Origin: Opitutaceae bacterium
GTDB taxonomy: Bacteria > Verrucomicrobiota > Verrucomicrobiia > Opitutales > Opitutaceae
Length of the DNA: 64,000 bases
Reading direction: 5' to 3'
NCBI GenBank assembly: GCA_016795545.1
Contig: JAEUGX010000092.1
Span: forward strand, 62,001-126,000
Below, in pieces: positions 34,470 through 46,724 of this stretch. Position numbers and translations under genes: made by a program. The notes under the pieces were generated by a model. The model did no database searches, was not told the origin of the DNA, and saw only the letters and a list, made by a program, of their open reading frames with translations. Positions within the stretch are counted from its first letter, which is position 1; every line of letters starts with the position of its first letter.

Positions 34470-34838
34470 ATGAAAATCAACTCCCTCCTCGCCGGCGCCG
34501 TTCTTCTGAGCGGCCTTTTTTCCGCCTCCGCCCTTGCCCGTTTCGACGAGCCCACACCCTGGCCGCAGGCGCCCCGTGACGACGTGCCGGTCGTCAACAA
34601 GGTCGTGAACCCGACCAATCTGCGTCGCCATCATATGGGGGCTGAAGTCGAGGTTGCGTTCACGGTCGATGCCACCGGCCAGCCGCGCGACATCCGGTTC
34701 GTCAAGCCCGTCGACCACGAGTTGGCCGCGCGCCTGATGCCCGCCCTCGAGCAATGGCGGTTCACGCCGGCGCAGAAGAACGGAGTCCCGGTCCCGACGA
34801 AGGTCGTGATGCCGCTCAAGGTCATTTCGAACTCCTGA
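34470..34838 (+). CDS. TonB C-terminal domain protein
   Basis: A 122-aa secreted protein: signal peptide at residues 1-22 (SLLAGAVLLSGLFSASALA) and a TonB_C-like domain at about 45-120 (GAEVEVAFTVDATGQPRDI, ALEQWRFTPAQKNGVPVPTKV). There is no membrane anchor or proline-rich span, so it is not a full TonB; it may be a periplasmic energy-transducer-like or TonB-paralogue domain. It is preceded by a consensus sigma-54 promoter, so expression should depend on RpoN and an enhancer-binding activator. Confidence 0.8.
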   Translation: MKINSLLAGAVLLSGLFSASALARFDEPTPWPQAPRDDVPVVNKVVNPTNLRRHHMGAEVEVAFTVDATGQPRDIRFVKPVDHELAARLMPALEQWRFTPAQKNGVPVPTKVVMPLKVISNS

Positions 34839-34868
34839 GCGACGCGGTCGCGCGGAAGCGCGGCCGCG

Positions 34869-37130
<2,262 letters not shown>

Positions 37131-37148
37131 CTAAGTCCAGCCGCGAGG

Positions 37149-37176
37149 GCCGGTCAAAAGCAATTTAGTGACCGGC
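37149..37176 (-). terminator. stem-loop after the triple-repeat lipoprotein gene
   Basis: GCCGGTCA (37149-37156) pairs perfectly with TGACCGGC (37169-37176), loop 12 nt. On the minus strand it follows the lipoprotein stop by about 50 nt and precedes icd. There is no clear U-tract, so it may be a Rho-assisted or mRNA-stabilising element rather than an intrinsic terminator. Confidence 0.4.
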
Positions 37177-37227
37177 TCTCTCCGCTAATGCCCGCAAATG
37201 AACCGCTAATGGCAACCGCCAGGGGCT

Positions 37228-38223
37228 TTAGCGCTCGGGAATGACAACGATTGGCCGCCGCTCCAGGACCTTCGCTCCTTGGCCGCTCATATAACGCACT
37301 TCGTAGATGCCCGCTTCCTTAGGCGCCGGCAGAGCGAGAGGGGAGCCCTTCGTGGTGTAGGCATAGGCTCGATACTGACCGTCGGGAAGATCCCGAGGCA
37401 CCAGAGTCAGGTAGTCGCCCGCATGGTTAGGTCCGGTCCACTCAATCGGGATGTCGGCTCTCGCAGTGACTGTTGCCGGTGCTGACAGCGAGACGCTCGC
37501 GGCCACGATCCGGATCGGAACTCGCTGCAGGACTTTAGCGCCCTGTCCGGTCATGTAGCGCAGCTCGGCGTCACCCGTCACGATCGGAGCGGTAACCTCG
37601 AGTGGAGAGCCTTTGCTCGTATAAGTGTAGTTGCCATACTGCCCGTCGGGCAGAACGCGCGGAACCAGCGTGAGGTAATCGCCCTCGTTGTTGGGGCCGG
37701 TCCAGGTTATCTTGACCGTACCTCCCGCGATCACTTCGGACGGTGCTGACAGCGTGGCCGCAGTTGCGACCACTTGCAGCGGGGCGCGTCCGAGTACGCG
37801 GTGGGACACTCCGGCAACATAGCGAACCTCCCAGTCGCCTGGCTCGATGGGCGCCTTGATTTCGAGCGGATTGCCGGCGCGCGTATCCCGGTAATTGCCG
37901 TAGTCCCGTGACGCACTCGCCGGTTTGACAAGGGTGACGAAATCCTTGGGGTTATTCGGCCCCGTCCACGTTACGGTCAACATAGCACCCGCGTTTACGC
38001 TTGGGGCGAACTGCAGGGTCGCCGGTTCCTGTTTTTCCTCGAAACCTGGTACCGGGTCGGTGGGCGCTGACGCGGCCTTCGCTTCCGGTGTCGAAGACAC
38101 AGGGTTGCTCGTCCGTAGGTTCGTCGGACTCGGCTTCTGACAGCGGGCGAGCAGAAGCAGCAGGAGCACGAGCAGGAGGACAAGCAACGCAAAGAATCCG
38201 AGCCGGCGGGAGTATTTTGGCAT
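37228..38223 (-). CDS. lipoprotein with three tandem WTGPNN repeats
   Basis: A 331-aa protein. After two arginines comes a long Leu/Val helix ending in Ala-Arg-Cys at about residue 28, so it is either a lipoprotein or a signal-anchored protein. A Pro/Ser/Ala-rich linker leads to three copies of a roughly 85-residue beta-rich unit. Each copy has WTGPNN or WTGPNH, then D-Y/F-L/V-TLV, G.YRxY or G.YGNY, GSPLE or GNPLE, and EVRY.xGQGAKVL or similar. The repeat resembles C-terminal modules of some bacterial vWA-domain proteins. It lies between yqhA and icd on one strand. Function unknown; extracytoplasmic binding is likely. Confidence 0.75.
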   Translation of the reverse strand: MPKYSRRLGFFALLVLLLVLLLLLLARCQKPSPTNLRTSNPVSSTPEAKAASAPTDPVPGFEEKQEPATLQFAPSVNAGAMLTVTWTGPNNPKDFVTLVKPASASRDYGNYRDTRAGNPLEIKAPIEPGDWEVRYVAGVSHRVLGRAPLQVVATAATLSAPSEVIAGGTVKITWTGPNNEGDYLTLVPRVLPDGQYGNYTYTSKGSPLEVTAPIVTGDAELRYMTGQGAKVLQRVPIRIVAASVSLSAPATVTARADIPIEWTGPNHAGDYLTLVPRDLPDGQYRAYAYTTKGSPLALPAPKEAGIYEVRYMSGQGAKVLERRPIVVIPER

Positions 38224-38246
38224 GGCCCAGATGTAGACCTGGACAT

Positions 38247-38264
38247 GGCGGCCACAAGGCCGCC
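38247..38264 (-). terminator. short GC hairpin between yqhA and the lipoprotein gene
   Basis: GGCGGCC-ACAA-GGCCGCC is a perfect 7-bp stem with a 4-nt loop. It lies 51 nt after the yqhA stop and 24 nt before the lipoprotein start on the same strand. Without a U-tract it is more likely an attenuator or mRNA-processing stem than a full terminator. Confidence 0.35.
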
Positions 38265-38314
38265 CGCCTTATACTTTCGGTCAGCTTCACGCTGACCCGT
38301 ACGACCGTTCCGTT

Positions 38315-38884
38315 CTAGTGATCTTCATCCGACCGGTAGGTGAGCCGGTCGATCCAGGCGAGGGCGATAGCGGAGGCGACGAAAGTGACATGGATGATGA
38401 CCTGCCAGAGCATGGTCTTTTCCGACATCTTGTCGGCATTGATGAAAGTCTTGAGCAGGTGGATGGACGAGATGCCGATGAGCGCCATCGCCAGTTTCAC
38501 CTTGAGGATGCCCGCATTCACGTGGGAAAGCCATTCCGGCTGGTCGGGGTGCCCCTGCAGATTCAGTCGGGAAACGAAGGTCTCGTAGCCGCCGACGATC
38601 ACCATGATGAGCAGGTTGGCGATCATCACCACGTCGATCAGGCCAAGAACGCTCAGCATTACTATGGTCTCCGTATCGGTGACGCCGACCGGCACGGAGT
38701 CAGGCGCGGGGTGGTTCATCACGGCGAAACCAATCAGGTGCCAGAGTTCGACCAGAAAACGGTAAACATAGACCGTCTGGGCGACAATCAGGCCGACATA
38801 GAGAGGAGCCTGTAGCCAGCGACTGAGAAAAATGAGGCGAGACAGCGAACGCGTGGAGGGGAGCGAGCTTGGCTTGTCGGACAT
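38315..38884 (-). CDS. yqhA: YqhA/UPF0114 family membrane protein
   Basis: A 189-aa inner-membrane protein with four helices. The family pattern is clear: [23 protein letters not shown] at residues 21-43, a [27 protein letters not shown] block, and the [22 protein letters not shown] segment. The biochemical role of this family is unknown. It is the first gene of a possible unit with the repeat lipoprotein. Confidence 0.9.
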   Translation of the reverse strand: MSDKPSSLPSTRSLSRLIFLSRWLQAPLYVGLIVAQTVYVYRFLVELWHLIGFAVMNHPAPDSVPVGVTDTETIVMLSVLGLIDVVMIANLLIMVIVGGYETFVSRLNLQGHPDQPEWLSHVNAGILKVKLAMALIGISSIHLLKTFINADKMSEKTMLWQVIIHVTFVASAIALAWIDRLTYRSDEDH

Positions 38885-39017
38885 GGAAAGCGAACACGTG
38901 TAGGAGTTTCGCGGGATTTGTCCAACTCACACGGCGGATGTCGGCACTCGCTACGAACGAATCAGCGGCGGCTCGGGTGCGTTATCACTCCAGCTCATAG
39001 CGGTTCGCCCGAGGGTG

Positions 39018-39050
39018 AAATAAAGAAGCCGGACCTTGCGGTCCGGCTTC
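39018..39050 (-). terminator. Rho-independent terminator of eno
   Basis: GAAGCCGGACC (39025-39035) and GGTCCGGCTTC (39040-39050) form a perfect 11-bp stem with a 4-nt loop. On the minus strand the stem is followed by TTTATTT, a good U-rich tail, 85 nt after the eno stop. Confidence 0.85.
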
Positions 39051-39135
39051 TCCTCGGTGTGTGTGTTGCCGAAGCTTGGTGTCAGGTCGGCTTCGTTGGC
39101 TTTTACAAGTAGTGAACTTTCGGCGGACAGCAAGA

Positions 39136-40488
<1,353 letters not shown>

Positions 40489-41517
40489 CTAGACGAAAGG
40501 CGGCCGGGAGGCCCCAATCTTGTAGAGGAAACGCTGGATAGCGTTGGGGGGCTTCGGTACAAACTCCTCCGGCAATTGATCCGCATGACCATGTCGAATC
40601 GCCGCACCGATTGGGGTGCCTCCGTGGTAGTTGCGAATCGTCAGGGTTGCCTGATTGAGAAATTCCCCGGGAATATCCTTCAAATGTCCTTCCACCGCGG
40701 CCGCATGCAGAGGCGTGTCACCGAAGTCGTTCCTGCTAATCAGGAGGTCCAGAGTCAGGCGGTCGCGCGGAATTTGCGCGATGCTGCCCGATTCCGCCGC
40801 CGCGTGAATGGGCGTATGGCCGGATTTGCTGCTCAGGACCAAATTCTGGTGGGTAAGCAGTTCGACCGGGATCTGGTCGAGATGCCCCGAAATCGCCGCG
40901 GCGTGAAGGCAGGTGTCGTGATTGGTCGTCCGCGCCAGCAAGGTTTCAGCGGTCAGCAATGACGGTGGGATCTGGTTTAGATGGCCATTAAACACCGCGA
41001 CGTGAAAGACCGTTTCGCCGCTGATGTTGGAAACAAGCAACATTTCCTTGGTGAGAAATTCAGGAGGCACACGGTCGAGAGTTCCGTTTTCGGCCGCCTC
41101 GTGCAGCAGGGTGTTGCCGTGATCGGTCTTCGTAAGCATCAGCTCCGAGGTCAGAAATCCAGGCGGCAACTGGCCAAGAAATCCCCCGGCGGCGGACTGG
41201 TGCAGGGGAGTGTAGCCGCTGTTGGATCGAATCAGCAGATTGTCGAGGGTCAGCAACGAGTGCGGAACCTGGTCCAGATGACCATGACGAGCAGCCAGGT
41301 GGAGCGGGCAGTACCCGGCGTCGTTTTTCTTCAGCATCACGTTGGATGCGAGAACGCTCGGCGGCACCTGCTTGAGGAATCCGTACTTTGAAGCCAGATG
41401 GAGTGGGGTATTCCCCGACGCATTGCCCGCGCCAAGCGCCTCAGCCGTGAGTAGGGTGGAGTCCAGCTGGTCCAGGGTGCCTTGTCGGGCAGCGGCGTGA
41501 AGGTCCAATTTGTCCAT
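40489..41517 (-). CDS. ankyrin-repeat protein with ten 33-residue units
   Basis: A 342-aa protein made almost wholly of ten tandem units of exactly 33 residues. Each begins G.TPLH.AA..GHLDQ as in ankyrin repeats, but the second half reads IPP..LLT.E.LL..N instead of the usual VKLLLEAGADVN. There is no signal peptide; a short basic C-terminal tail follows the last unit. It is a protein-interaction scaffold of unknown partner. ATG 41517 is used; GTG 41550 would add 11 residues. The gene looks less GC-rich than its neighbours. Confidence 0.8.
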   Translation of the reverse strand: MDKLDLHAAARQGTLDQLDSTLLTAEALGAGNASGNTPLHLASKYGFLKQVPPSVLASNVMLKKNDAGYCPLHLAARHGHLDQVPHSLLTLDNLLIRSNSGYTPLHQSAAGGFLGQLPPGFLTSELMLTKTDHGNTLLHEAAENGTLDRVPPEFLTKEMLLVSNISGETVFHVAVFNGHLNQIPPSLLTAETLLARTTNHDTCLHAAAISGHLDQIPVELLTHQNLVLSSKSGHTPIHAAAESGSIAQIPRDRLTLDLLISRNDFGDTPLHAAAVEGHLKDIPGEFLNQATLTIRNYHGGTPIGAAIRHGHADQLPEEFVPKPPNAIQRFLYKIGASRPPFV

Positions 41518-41692
41518 GCCGGGGTTAGGGAAAGCAACACTCGGCAGCACGGCCTAGCAATCCAAATTCCTATGCGGTCACTGCATGTCGACATCCACGG
41601 ATTCGTTTCGGCGAGCTTGGCCGAGGTCAGGGAGCTCCGTAGCCGCAATGATTTGGGTTTGCCAATGCTCACTCCGGCCGCACCATTTTTCC

Positions 41693-42127
41693 ATGATGTC
41701 TGAGTCGGCCAGCGCTAGCTCAACCAATTCGACCGCTAAACTTGGCTCGGTTCTTTTGGTTGATGACGAAAAATCGCTCATCGAGCTGTATGCCGAAGCG
41801 CTTGCGCCGTACTTTGAAACGACCTTGGCCACGAGCACGCGGGAGGCGGGCTATATTCTGCACAAGAAATCGTTCAAAGTGGTCGTGTGTGATCATTTGA
41901 TGCCCGGCGGCAATGGGCTGAGCTTCCTGGTTGATACCCGCGAAGAGTATCCCGACATGCAACGCGTGCTGGTGACCGGCTATATGAAGCCGGAAATGTT
42001 GTTGCGCAGCGTCAATGAGGCCGCCCTGTACCGGTATCTCCTGAAGCCGGTATCCTTGCCTGAATTGGTCAAAACCGTGACGGAGGCCGCCAAGATCCAT
42101 GACCAGGCCAAGGCGGCAGGTAGCTAA
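41693..42127 (+). CDS. single-domain response regulator (receiver only)
   Basis: A 144-aa CheY-like receiver with a 20-residue Ser/Ala/Thr-rich N-terminal arm. The acidic pair is LLVDDEKS, the phospho-acceptor Asp lies in VVVCDHLMPGGNG, the Thr is in VLVTGYMKP and the Lys in YLLKPVS. There is no output domain, so it acts through protein contacts. Start ATG 41693 (ATG 41696 is equally possible). It is followed 13 bp later by a second receiver. Confidence 0.88.
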   Translation: MMSESASASSTNSTAKLGSVLLVDDEKSLIELYAEALAPYFETTLATSTREAGYILHKKSFKVVVCDHLMPGGNGLSFLVDTREEYPDMQRVLVTGYMKPEMLLRSVNEAALYRYLLKPVSLPELVKTVTEAAKIHDQAKAAGS

Positions 42128-42140
42128 ACCCGACTGACTC

Positions 42141-42530
42141 TTGAGCGCTGACGCTTCCGCCAAACCCACGGTTCTGCTGCTGGAGGACGATACTGCAGCG
42201 GCGGAGATGGCCATGCGGAGCCTCGGCGACGATTTCGATATCGAGCGGGCCGCCAATGTTGAGGAAGCCAAGATGCTGCTGGCGAGCCGGCCGTTCGACG
42301 TGCTGCTTTGTGATCACATGATGCCCGGCAAGCAGCAGGGGCTGGATTTTCTGGTTGAGGCGATGCAGCACTACCCGCGTTCGAAACGCATCCTGATGAC
42401 CGGTTACATCAATCCGGACCTCATCTCCCGCAGCACTGCGTTGGCGGGATTGAGCGCCTGCCTGACCAAGCCGGTTAACATGTCCGAGGTGAAGCGGGTG
42501 CTGCGGCAGACGCTCGGGCTGAACAACTGA
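42141..42530 (+). CDS. single-domain response regulator (receiver only), second copy
   Basis: A 129-aa receiver starting with TTG at 42141, the only plausible start. The acidic pair is LLLEDDTA, the acceptor Asp is in VLLCDHMMPGKQQG, the Thr in ILMTGYINP and the Lys in CLTKPVN. CDH.MPG, TGY..P and the C-terminal helix pattern are shared with the preceding gene, so the two are a tandem pair of paralogues. It converges with rpoN 16 bp away. Confidence 0.86.
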   Translation: MSADASAKPTVLLLEDDTAAAEMAMRSLGDDFDIERAANVEEAKMLLASRPFDVLLCDHMMPGKQQGLDFLVEAMQHYPRSKRILMTGYINPDLISRSTALAGLSACLTKPVNMSEVKRVLRQTLGLNN

Positions 42531-42546
42531 GCGGGCCGGGTGCCGC

Positions 42547-44004
42547 TCAGTCGTAGCGGCGGCGGAGATTGCTCGGCAGCAGGCCGAGTTCCTCACGGTA
42601 TTTCGCGACCGTGCGGCGTGCGATCTTGAGGCCCTTGGAGTCGAGCAGGCTGACGATTTCTTGATCGCTCAGCGGCTTGCCGGGATCCTCCCCGGCGATG
42701 ATGTCCGCAATCATCTCCTTCACGCTGGTGTTGGCCACGGCCTCGCCAGCTTGCGACTGGTAGCCGGAGGTGAAGAAGTACTTCATTTCGAAGACGCCGT
42801 GCGGGGTCTTGATGTACTTGTTGGCGAGGGCCCGGCTGACGGTGGTCTCGTGCACGCCGATGATGTCGGCGATCTGGGTCATCGTCAGCGGTTTGAGCTT
42901 GGCCACGCCCTCCTCGAAGAATTCGTTCTGGTGCTTGATGATCTCGCGCGTGATCCGCTCGATCGTGCGCTGCCGCTGCTCGATGGCGTTGATGATGAAT
43001 TTGCCCGAACGGAGCTTTTCGCGGAGGTAATCGCTCTCCTGCTTGGTCAGGCGGCCCTTGGCGATCAGTTCCTTGTAGGTGTTGCTGAGGCGAAGCCGGG
43101 GAATGTAATCGTTGTTCAGGATGATCTTCCATTCCCCGTTCTCCTTTTCGACGCTGACATCAGGCACGACCACGCGGTTGGCGTCGTCGGCGAACCGGCG
43201 TCCGGGAGCGGGATCGAGCGTGCCGATCTCGCCGATGGCCTCCTGAATCACCTCGGGAGCGAGGCCGGTCTTGCGGGCCAGGTCGGGAATGCGGCGGCGC
43301 ACCAGGAGATCGAAATGATCGCGCACGATGCGCGCGGCGACGGACTTTTCCCGGCCTTTCTGCGCGAGCTGGATCAGCAGGCACTCCGCCAGGCTCTCGG
43401 CGCCGATGCCCGCCGGTTCGAAGGTCTTGAGGAGCTTGGCCGCCTCCTGCATCGATTCGAGCGGTAGGTTGGCCAGGAGCGCCAGGTCGGGGAGGCTCGA
43501 CGTGAGGTAGCCGCGGTCGTCCAGGCTGCCCACCAGGAAGCGCAGCGCCTCGATGGTACGGGACGGGGCTTCCGTGAGTTCCGCCTGCTGCATCAGGTGC
43601 TGCTGGAGCGAGGTGTCGCTGGTCAGGGAGTCAAAGAAGTGCTGCCGGCGCTCATCCTGCTCGGACGATTGGGTGCGCGCGCCACCGGCGTCGGACATGT
43701 GGTCGCGCCAATCCTGGCCGATTTTCTCCAGGACCTGGAAGTCCTTGGAGAAATCCAGCTGCTCCGCCGGGTCGTCGTTGGGCGTGGCGTTGTCATCCCC
43801 GGAGCCGGCCTCCTTCTCGAGGCTGATGTCGTCCATCGGCAGCTCCTCCAGCGTGGGATTGGACTGCAATTCCTCCTGGACGGTGGCCCGAAGGTCCAGG
43901 GCCGCGACCTGCAGGATCTTCAGGGACTGCCGCATCTGCGGCGCCAGCACCAGCTGCTGAGTTTGTCGCTGGTGGAAACCCTGGTTGAGTCCGGGACCGC
44001 TCAT
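42547..44004 (-). CDS. rpoN: RNA polymerase sigma-54 factor
   Basis: A 485-aa sigma-54. Region I is the Gln/Leu-rich N-terminus (QTQQLVLAPQMRQSLKILQ), region II is acidic (residues about 60-110), and region III contains the HTH (MTQIADIIGVHETTVSRALANKYI) and the RpoN box ARRTVAKYREELG near the C-terminus. It directs RNA polymerase to -24/-12 promoters such as the one at 34374-34390. It starts 12 bp after the Ser/Thr kinase gene, suggesting one transcript. Confidence 0.97.
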   Translation of the reverse strand: MSGPGLNQGFHQRQTQQLVLAPQMRQSLKILQVAALDLRATVQEELQSNPTLEELPMDDISLEKEAGSGDDNATPNDDPAEQLDFSKDFQVLEKIGQDWRDHMSDAGGARTQSSEQDERRQHFFDSLTSDTSLQQHLMQQAELTEAPSRTIEALRFLVGSLDDRGYLTSSLPDLALLANLPLESMQEAAKLLKTFEPAGIGAESLAECLLIQLAQKGREKSVAARIVRDHFDLLVRRRIPDLARKTGLAPEVIQEAIGEIGTLDPAPGRRFADDANRVVVPDVSVEKENGEWKIILNNDYIPRLRLSNTYKELIAKGRLTKQESDYLREKLRSGKFIINAIEQRQRTIERITREIIKHQNEFFEEGVAKLKPLTMTQIADIIGVHETTVSRALANKYIKTPHGVFEMKYFFTSGYQSQAGEAVANTSVKEMIADIIAGEDPGKPLSDQEIVSLLDSKGLKIARRTVAKYREELGLLPSNLRRRYD

Positions 44005-44016
44005 AGGCGCAAGGCG

Positions 44017-45021
44017 TTACCTCTGGCTTTCGAGCGTGGAGACGCGGGATATCGGGGGGGCGGGGACGGCGGGGGTTGAACCAGGCTTAACCGGAGGAAA
44101 AACTTCGGCGAGGTAGACGGCGAGCTTCTCGTTCGTCGGGCCGTACCGGTCGCTGTAAAGGTAAAGCTCCAGGTCTGTCAGCATCTCGAACGCGGTCTGG
44201 TAGCGTTTGTCGCGATCGCGCTGCAGCGCTTTCTGAATGATCGTCTCGAGCTTCGGATCCACGTCCGCCCGGAGAGTCGATATCTTCGGGATCTGCATGG
44301 TGAGAATGTTCCGGCGCGACTCGACCCGGGTGGAGCCCCGGAATAGGTTCCGGCCCAGCAGGATCTCGGTGAGAACAATGCCGAGGGAGAAAAGATCGGA
44401 TCGAGCGTCGGTCACCGCATAACTTGCTCCCTCCGGCGACAGGTACTCATCCTTGCCGGGGATGACCTTGCCTTCCTCATTGTACATCAGGTCAAGGGCC
44501 TTCGCGATGCCGAAGTCCGTGAGCTTCACGTCGCCCTCTATCGCAAGCATGACGTTCTTGGGATTCACGTCGCGATGCACGATGCCAAGCAACCGGCCGT
44601 CCATGTCGCGCTTGGTGTGCGCGTAGCTCAGGCCGCGGCAGACGCGGGAGGCGATAAAAACCGCCATGTCGATCGGAACCTGGCGCCCGAGCTCCGTGTG
44701 GCGATCGATGAACTGCTCCAAATTCACGCCCCGGACAAATTCCATGGTCATGAAATACTGCCCGCCGATTTGGCCCAGGTGATAGGTCTGGACGATGTTG
44801 GTGTGAATGAGGTCGGCCACCAATTTGGCCTCGCCAATGAAATTTTTCTGGAACTCCGGAATGCTCGAGTACTCCTCCCGAATGAGCTTGATGGCGACTA
44901 TCTTGCGGAAGTTGCCGGTTCCCTTCTGGACGGCTTCGTAAACCATTCCCATGCCGCCCTCGGCGAGCTTTCGGGTCAGCTCATATTGGAGTTCGTTGAA
45001 GATATGCTTCAGGGACGACAC
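44017..45021 (-). CDS. serine/threonine protein kinase (Hanks type)
   Basis: A soluble kinase of about 334 aa. The P-loop is [11 protein letters not shown], the ATP Lys is in VAIKLI, the catalytic loop is [14 protein letters not shown] and the Mg loop is TDFGIAKA, so it should be active. The activation segment has SPEGAS where most kinases have APE. There is no membrane segment or sensor domain; the C-terminal 30 residues are Pro/Ser-rich. GTG 45021 is my start; the frame continues to 45114. It is directly upstream of rpoN. Confidence 0.88.
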   Translation of the reverse strand: MSSLKHIFNELQYELTRKLAEGGMGMVYEAVQKGTGNFRKIVAIKLIREEYSSIPEFQKNFIGEAKLVADLIHTNIVQTYHLGQIGGQYFMTMEFVRGVNLEQFIDRHTELGRQVPIDMAVFIASRVCRGLSYAHTKRDMDGRLLGIVHRDVNPKNVMLAIEGDVKLTDFGIAKALDLMYNEEGKVIPGKDEYLSPEGASYAVTDARSDLFSLGIVLTEILLGRNLFRGSTRVESRRNILTMQIPKISTLRADVDPKLETIIQKALQRDRDKRYQTAFEMLTDLELYLYSDRYGPTNEKLAVYLAEVFPPVKPGSTPAVPAPPISRVSTLESQR

Positions 45022-45176
45022 GTCCGCATGAAAGGGGCGCTTTGTGCGGGTGGCAAGTGCGCATCCTCGAAATTTGCACACTTCCTGCTGTGGAGTTGAC
45101 AAGCCAAGCCGCACGACTGCCTCCGGTGCGTTCGCCGCCGGTTGACAGGGGGGTGATCCGGCCTAGGGTGCGGCTT

Positions 45177-45494
45177 ATGATCACGCTTAGTTCCCGTGCC
45201 GCCCGCCAGGTCGAATCGATGCGTCAAGCCCAGGGTGACGACAAGAGGCGCCTGCGCGTTTTTGTCGAGAGCGGCGGCTGCTCGGGCTTCGAGTACGGGA
45301 TGTCATTCGATCTCCCGAAGGCTGACGACCGGGTTTTCGAAAGCGAAGGGGTGCAGTTGCTCGTCGACCCAACGAGCCTGGCGTATCTCGATGGCTGCAG
45401 CATTGATTTCGATGACGGTCTGCACGGCAAGGGATTCGAGATCAAGAATCCCAATGCCCAGAGCACCTGCGGCTGCGGCAAGTCGTTTAACTGA
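45177..45494 (+). CDS. A-type iron-sulfur carrier protein (ErpA/IscA family)
   Basis: A 105-aa HesB/IscA-type protein that delivers Fe-S clusters to apoproteins. The three conserved cysteines are present: Cys35 in GGCSGFEYGM and Cys98 and Cys100 in STCGCGKSF. ATG 45177 is preceded by a weak site. It stands alone on the plus strand, diverging from the Ser/Thr kinase gene. Whether it is ErpA, SufA or IscA cannot be decided from sequence alone. Confidence 0.92.
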   Translation: MITLSSRAARQVESMRQAQGDDKRRLRVFVESGGCSGFEYGMSFDLPKADDRVFESEGVQLLVDPTSLAYLDGCSIDFDDGLHGKGFEIKNPNAQSTCGCGKSFN

Positions 45495-45561
45495 ACGCGG
45501 GCTTCCGAAGCGGCGGAGTCGTGCGCGGCCGCAACCGGGCATCGGCCGACGCGACGGACAA

Positions 45562-46257
45562 CTAAAGACGCGCCTGATGCAGGGCGACCACGCCGAAAGT
45601 GAGTGACAGGCTTTCTACTTCGCCGAAGCCGGCGCGTCGTATTTCTGCGGTCATGGCGTCACGTTCGGGAAATTGCTCGATTGAGCCCCCGAGGTACTCG
45701 TAAGCGGACCGATCGCCCGTGACGACTGCGGCAACGGCGGGCAGCACGAAGCGGAGGTAGGTGTAATAGAAAGGTCTAAACCAGAATTCGGGCTGCGAAA
45801 ATTCGAGTACAAAAAGACTGCCGCCGGGTCGCAACACCCGGCGCATTTCCCGCAACGCGCGCGGGCGGTCCGCCATGTTCCGGAGGCCGAATGAGACGGT
45901 CACCACGTCAAAACAGGAATCGGGCAGAGGCAGGGCCAGTCCGTCGCCCTGGCGAAACTCAATGCGGCTCCAGGCCGGGTTCCGGGCCTGTTTTCGGACG
46001 GCTTCATCGAGCATGGGCTGGCAGAAATCCATGCCCATCAACGTCACACTGGGCGGAAGTCCATCCGCCAGGGCGAAGACCACGTCGCCGCTGCCCGTGG
46101 CGAGATCGAGCACCCGGTTCGGTCGGGCGTCGCGCACCCGTCGGACCAGTCTGCGCCGCCATTGAAAATCAAGGCCCCCGCTCAGCAGGTGGTTGGCGAC
46201 GTCATATCGGCCGGCGATGCGGGCAAACATGGAATTGACGGCCTTGGGATCTGGCAT
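45562..46257 (-). CDS. menG: demethylmenaquinone methyltransferase (UbiE/MenG)
   Basis: A 231-aa class I SAM methyltransferase completing menaquinone (or ubiquinone) synthesis. Motifs: MFARIAGRYDVANHLLSGGLD (split: MFARIAGRYD, then VANHLLSGGLD) at the N-terminus, the SAM loop VLDLATGSGDVVFAL, VTVSFGLRNMADRPRALREM, and RPGGSLFVLEFS. The family length is about 230-250 aa. It is divergent from the IHF-like gene. Confidence 0.93.
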   Translation of the reverse strand: MPDPKAVNSMFARIAGRYDVANHLLSGGLDFQWRRRLVRRVRDARPNRVLDLATGSGDVVFALADGLPPSVTLMGMDFCQPMLDEAVRKQARNPAWSRIEFRQGDGLALPLPDSCFDVVTVSFGLRNMADRPRALREMRRVLRPGGSLFVLEFSQPEFWFRPFYYTYLRFVLPAVAAVVTGDRSAYEYLGGSIEQFPERDAMTAEIRRAGFGEVESLSLTFGVVALHQARL

Positions 46258-46289
46258 GGAGGGGATTTAGCCTTTGTGCGGCTTTGCGG

Positions 46290-46318
46290 TTGACGCAAGC
46301 ACTGGGTAGTGAATTATT
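46290..46318 (+). promoter_or_regulatory. candidate promoter of the IHF-like gene
   Basis: TTGACG (46290-46295) is followed after 16-17 bp by AATTAT/ATTATT (46312-46318), about 46 bp before ATG 46364. The -35 is strong and the -10 only moderate. Confidence 0.45.
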
Positions 46319-46363
46319 TGTGCCTGTAACTCCCGAGTCTAAAATTTCAACCACGCCAAAGCC

Positions 46364-46702
46364 ATGTCGACTAACCTGACCAAACGTGAGATCGTCCTCG
46401 AAATCTACGAGAAGACGGGGTTCCCGCAGAAGCAAATCCAAGACACCGTGCAAATGACACTCGATATTGTCATGGATGCACTTGCAGCAGGTCGCAACGT
46501 CGAGCTCCGCAACTTCGGCGTGCTTGAGGTTCAAGTGCGCAAGGCGCGCGTGGGCCGCAATCCCAACAAACCGGAAACCGAAGTGGTCATCCCGGAGCGT
46601 GCTGTCGTGAAATTCAAATCGGGCAAGATTCTCAAGCAGAAGATCAAGCAGCTCAGCCTCGAGAAATTGCGCAATAATCCGCCGCCTCCGGCCAGCGCCT
46701 GA
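46364..46702 (+). CDS. HU/IHF-family DNA-binding protein
   Basis: A 112-aa nucleoid protein that binds and bends DNA. The HU/IHF core is complete: TKREIVLEIYEKTGF, GRNVELRNFGVLEVQVRKA and the DNA-intercalating arm GRNPNKPETEVVIP ending in RAVVKFKSGK. The extra C-terminal tail of about 20 residues is basic and ends Pro-Pro-Pro-Pro. It could supply the bending needed at the sigma-54 promoter, but that is inference. Confidence 0.93.
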   Translation: MSTNLTKREIVLEIYEKTGFPQKQIQDTVQMTLDIVMDALAAGRNVELRNFGVLEVQVRKARVGRNPNKPETEVVIPERAVVKFKSGKILKQKIKQLSLEKLRNNPPPPASA

Positions 46703-46724
46703 GCGAGCGTTCTCGCAGCCAGGC

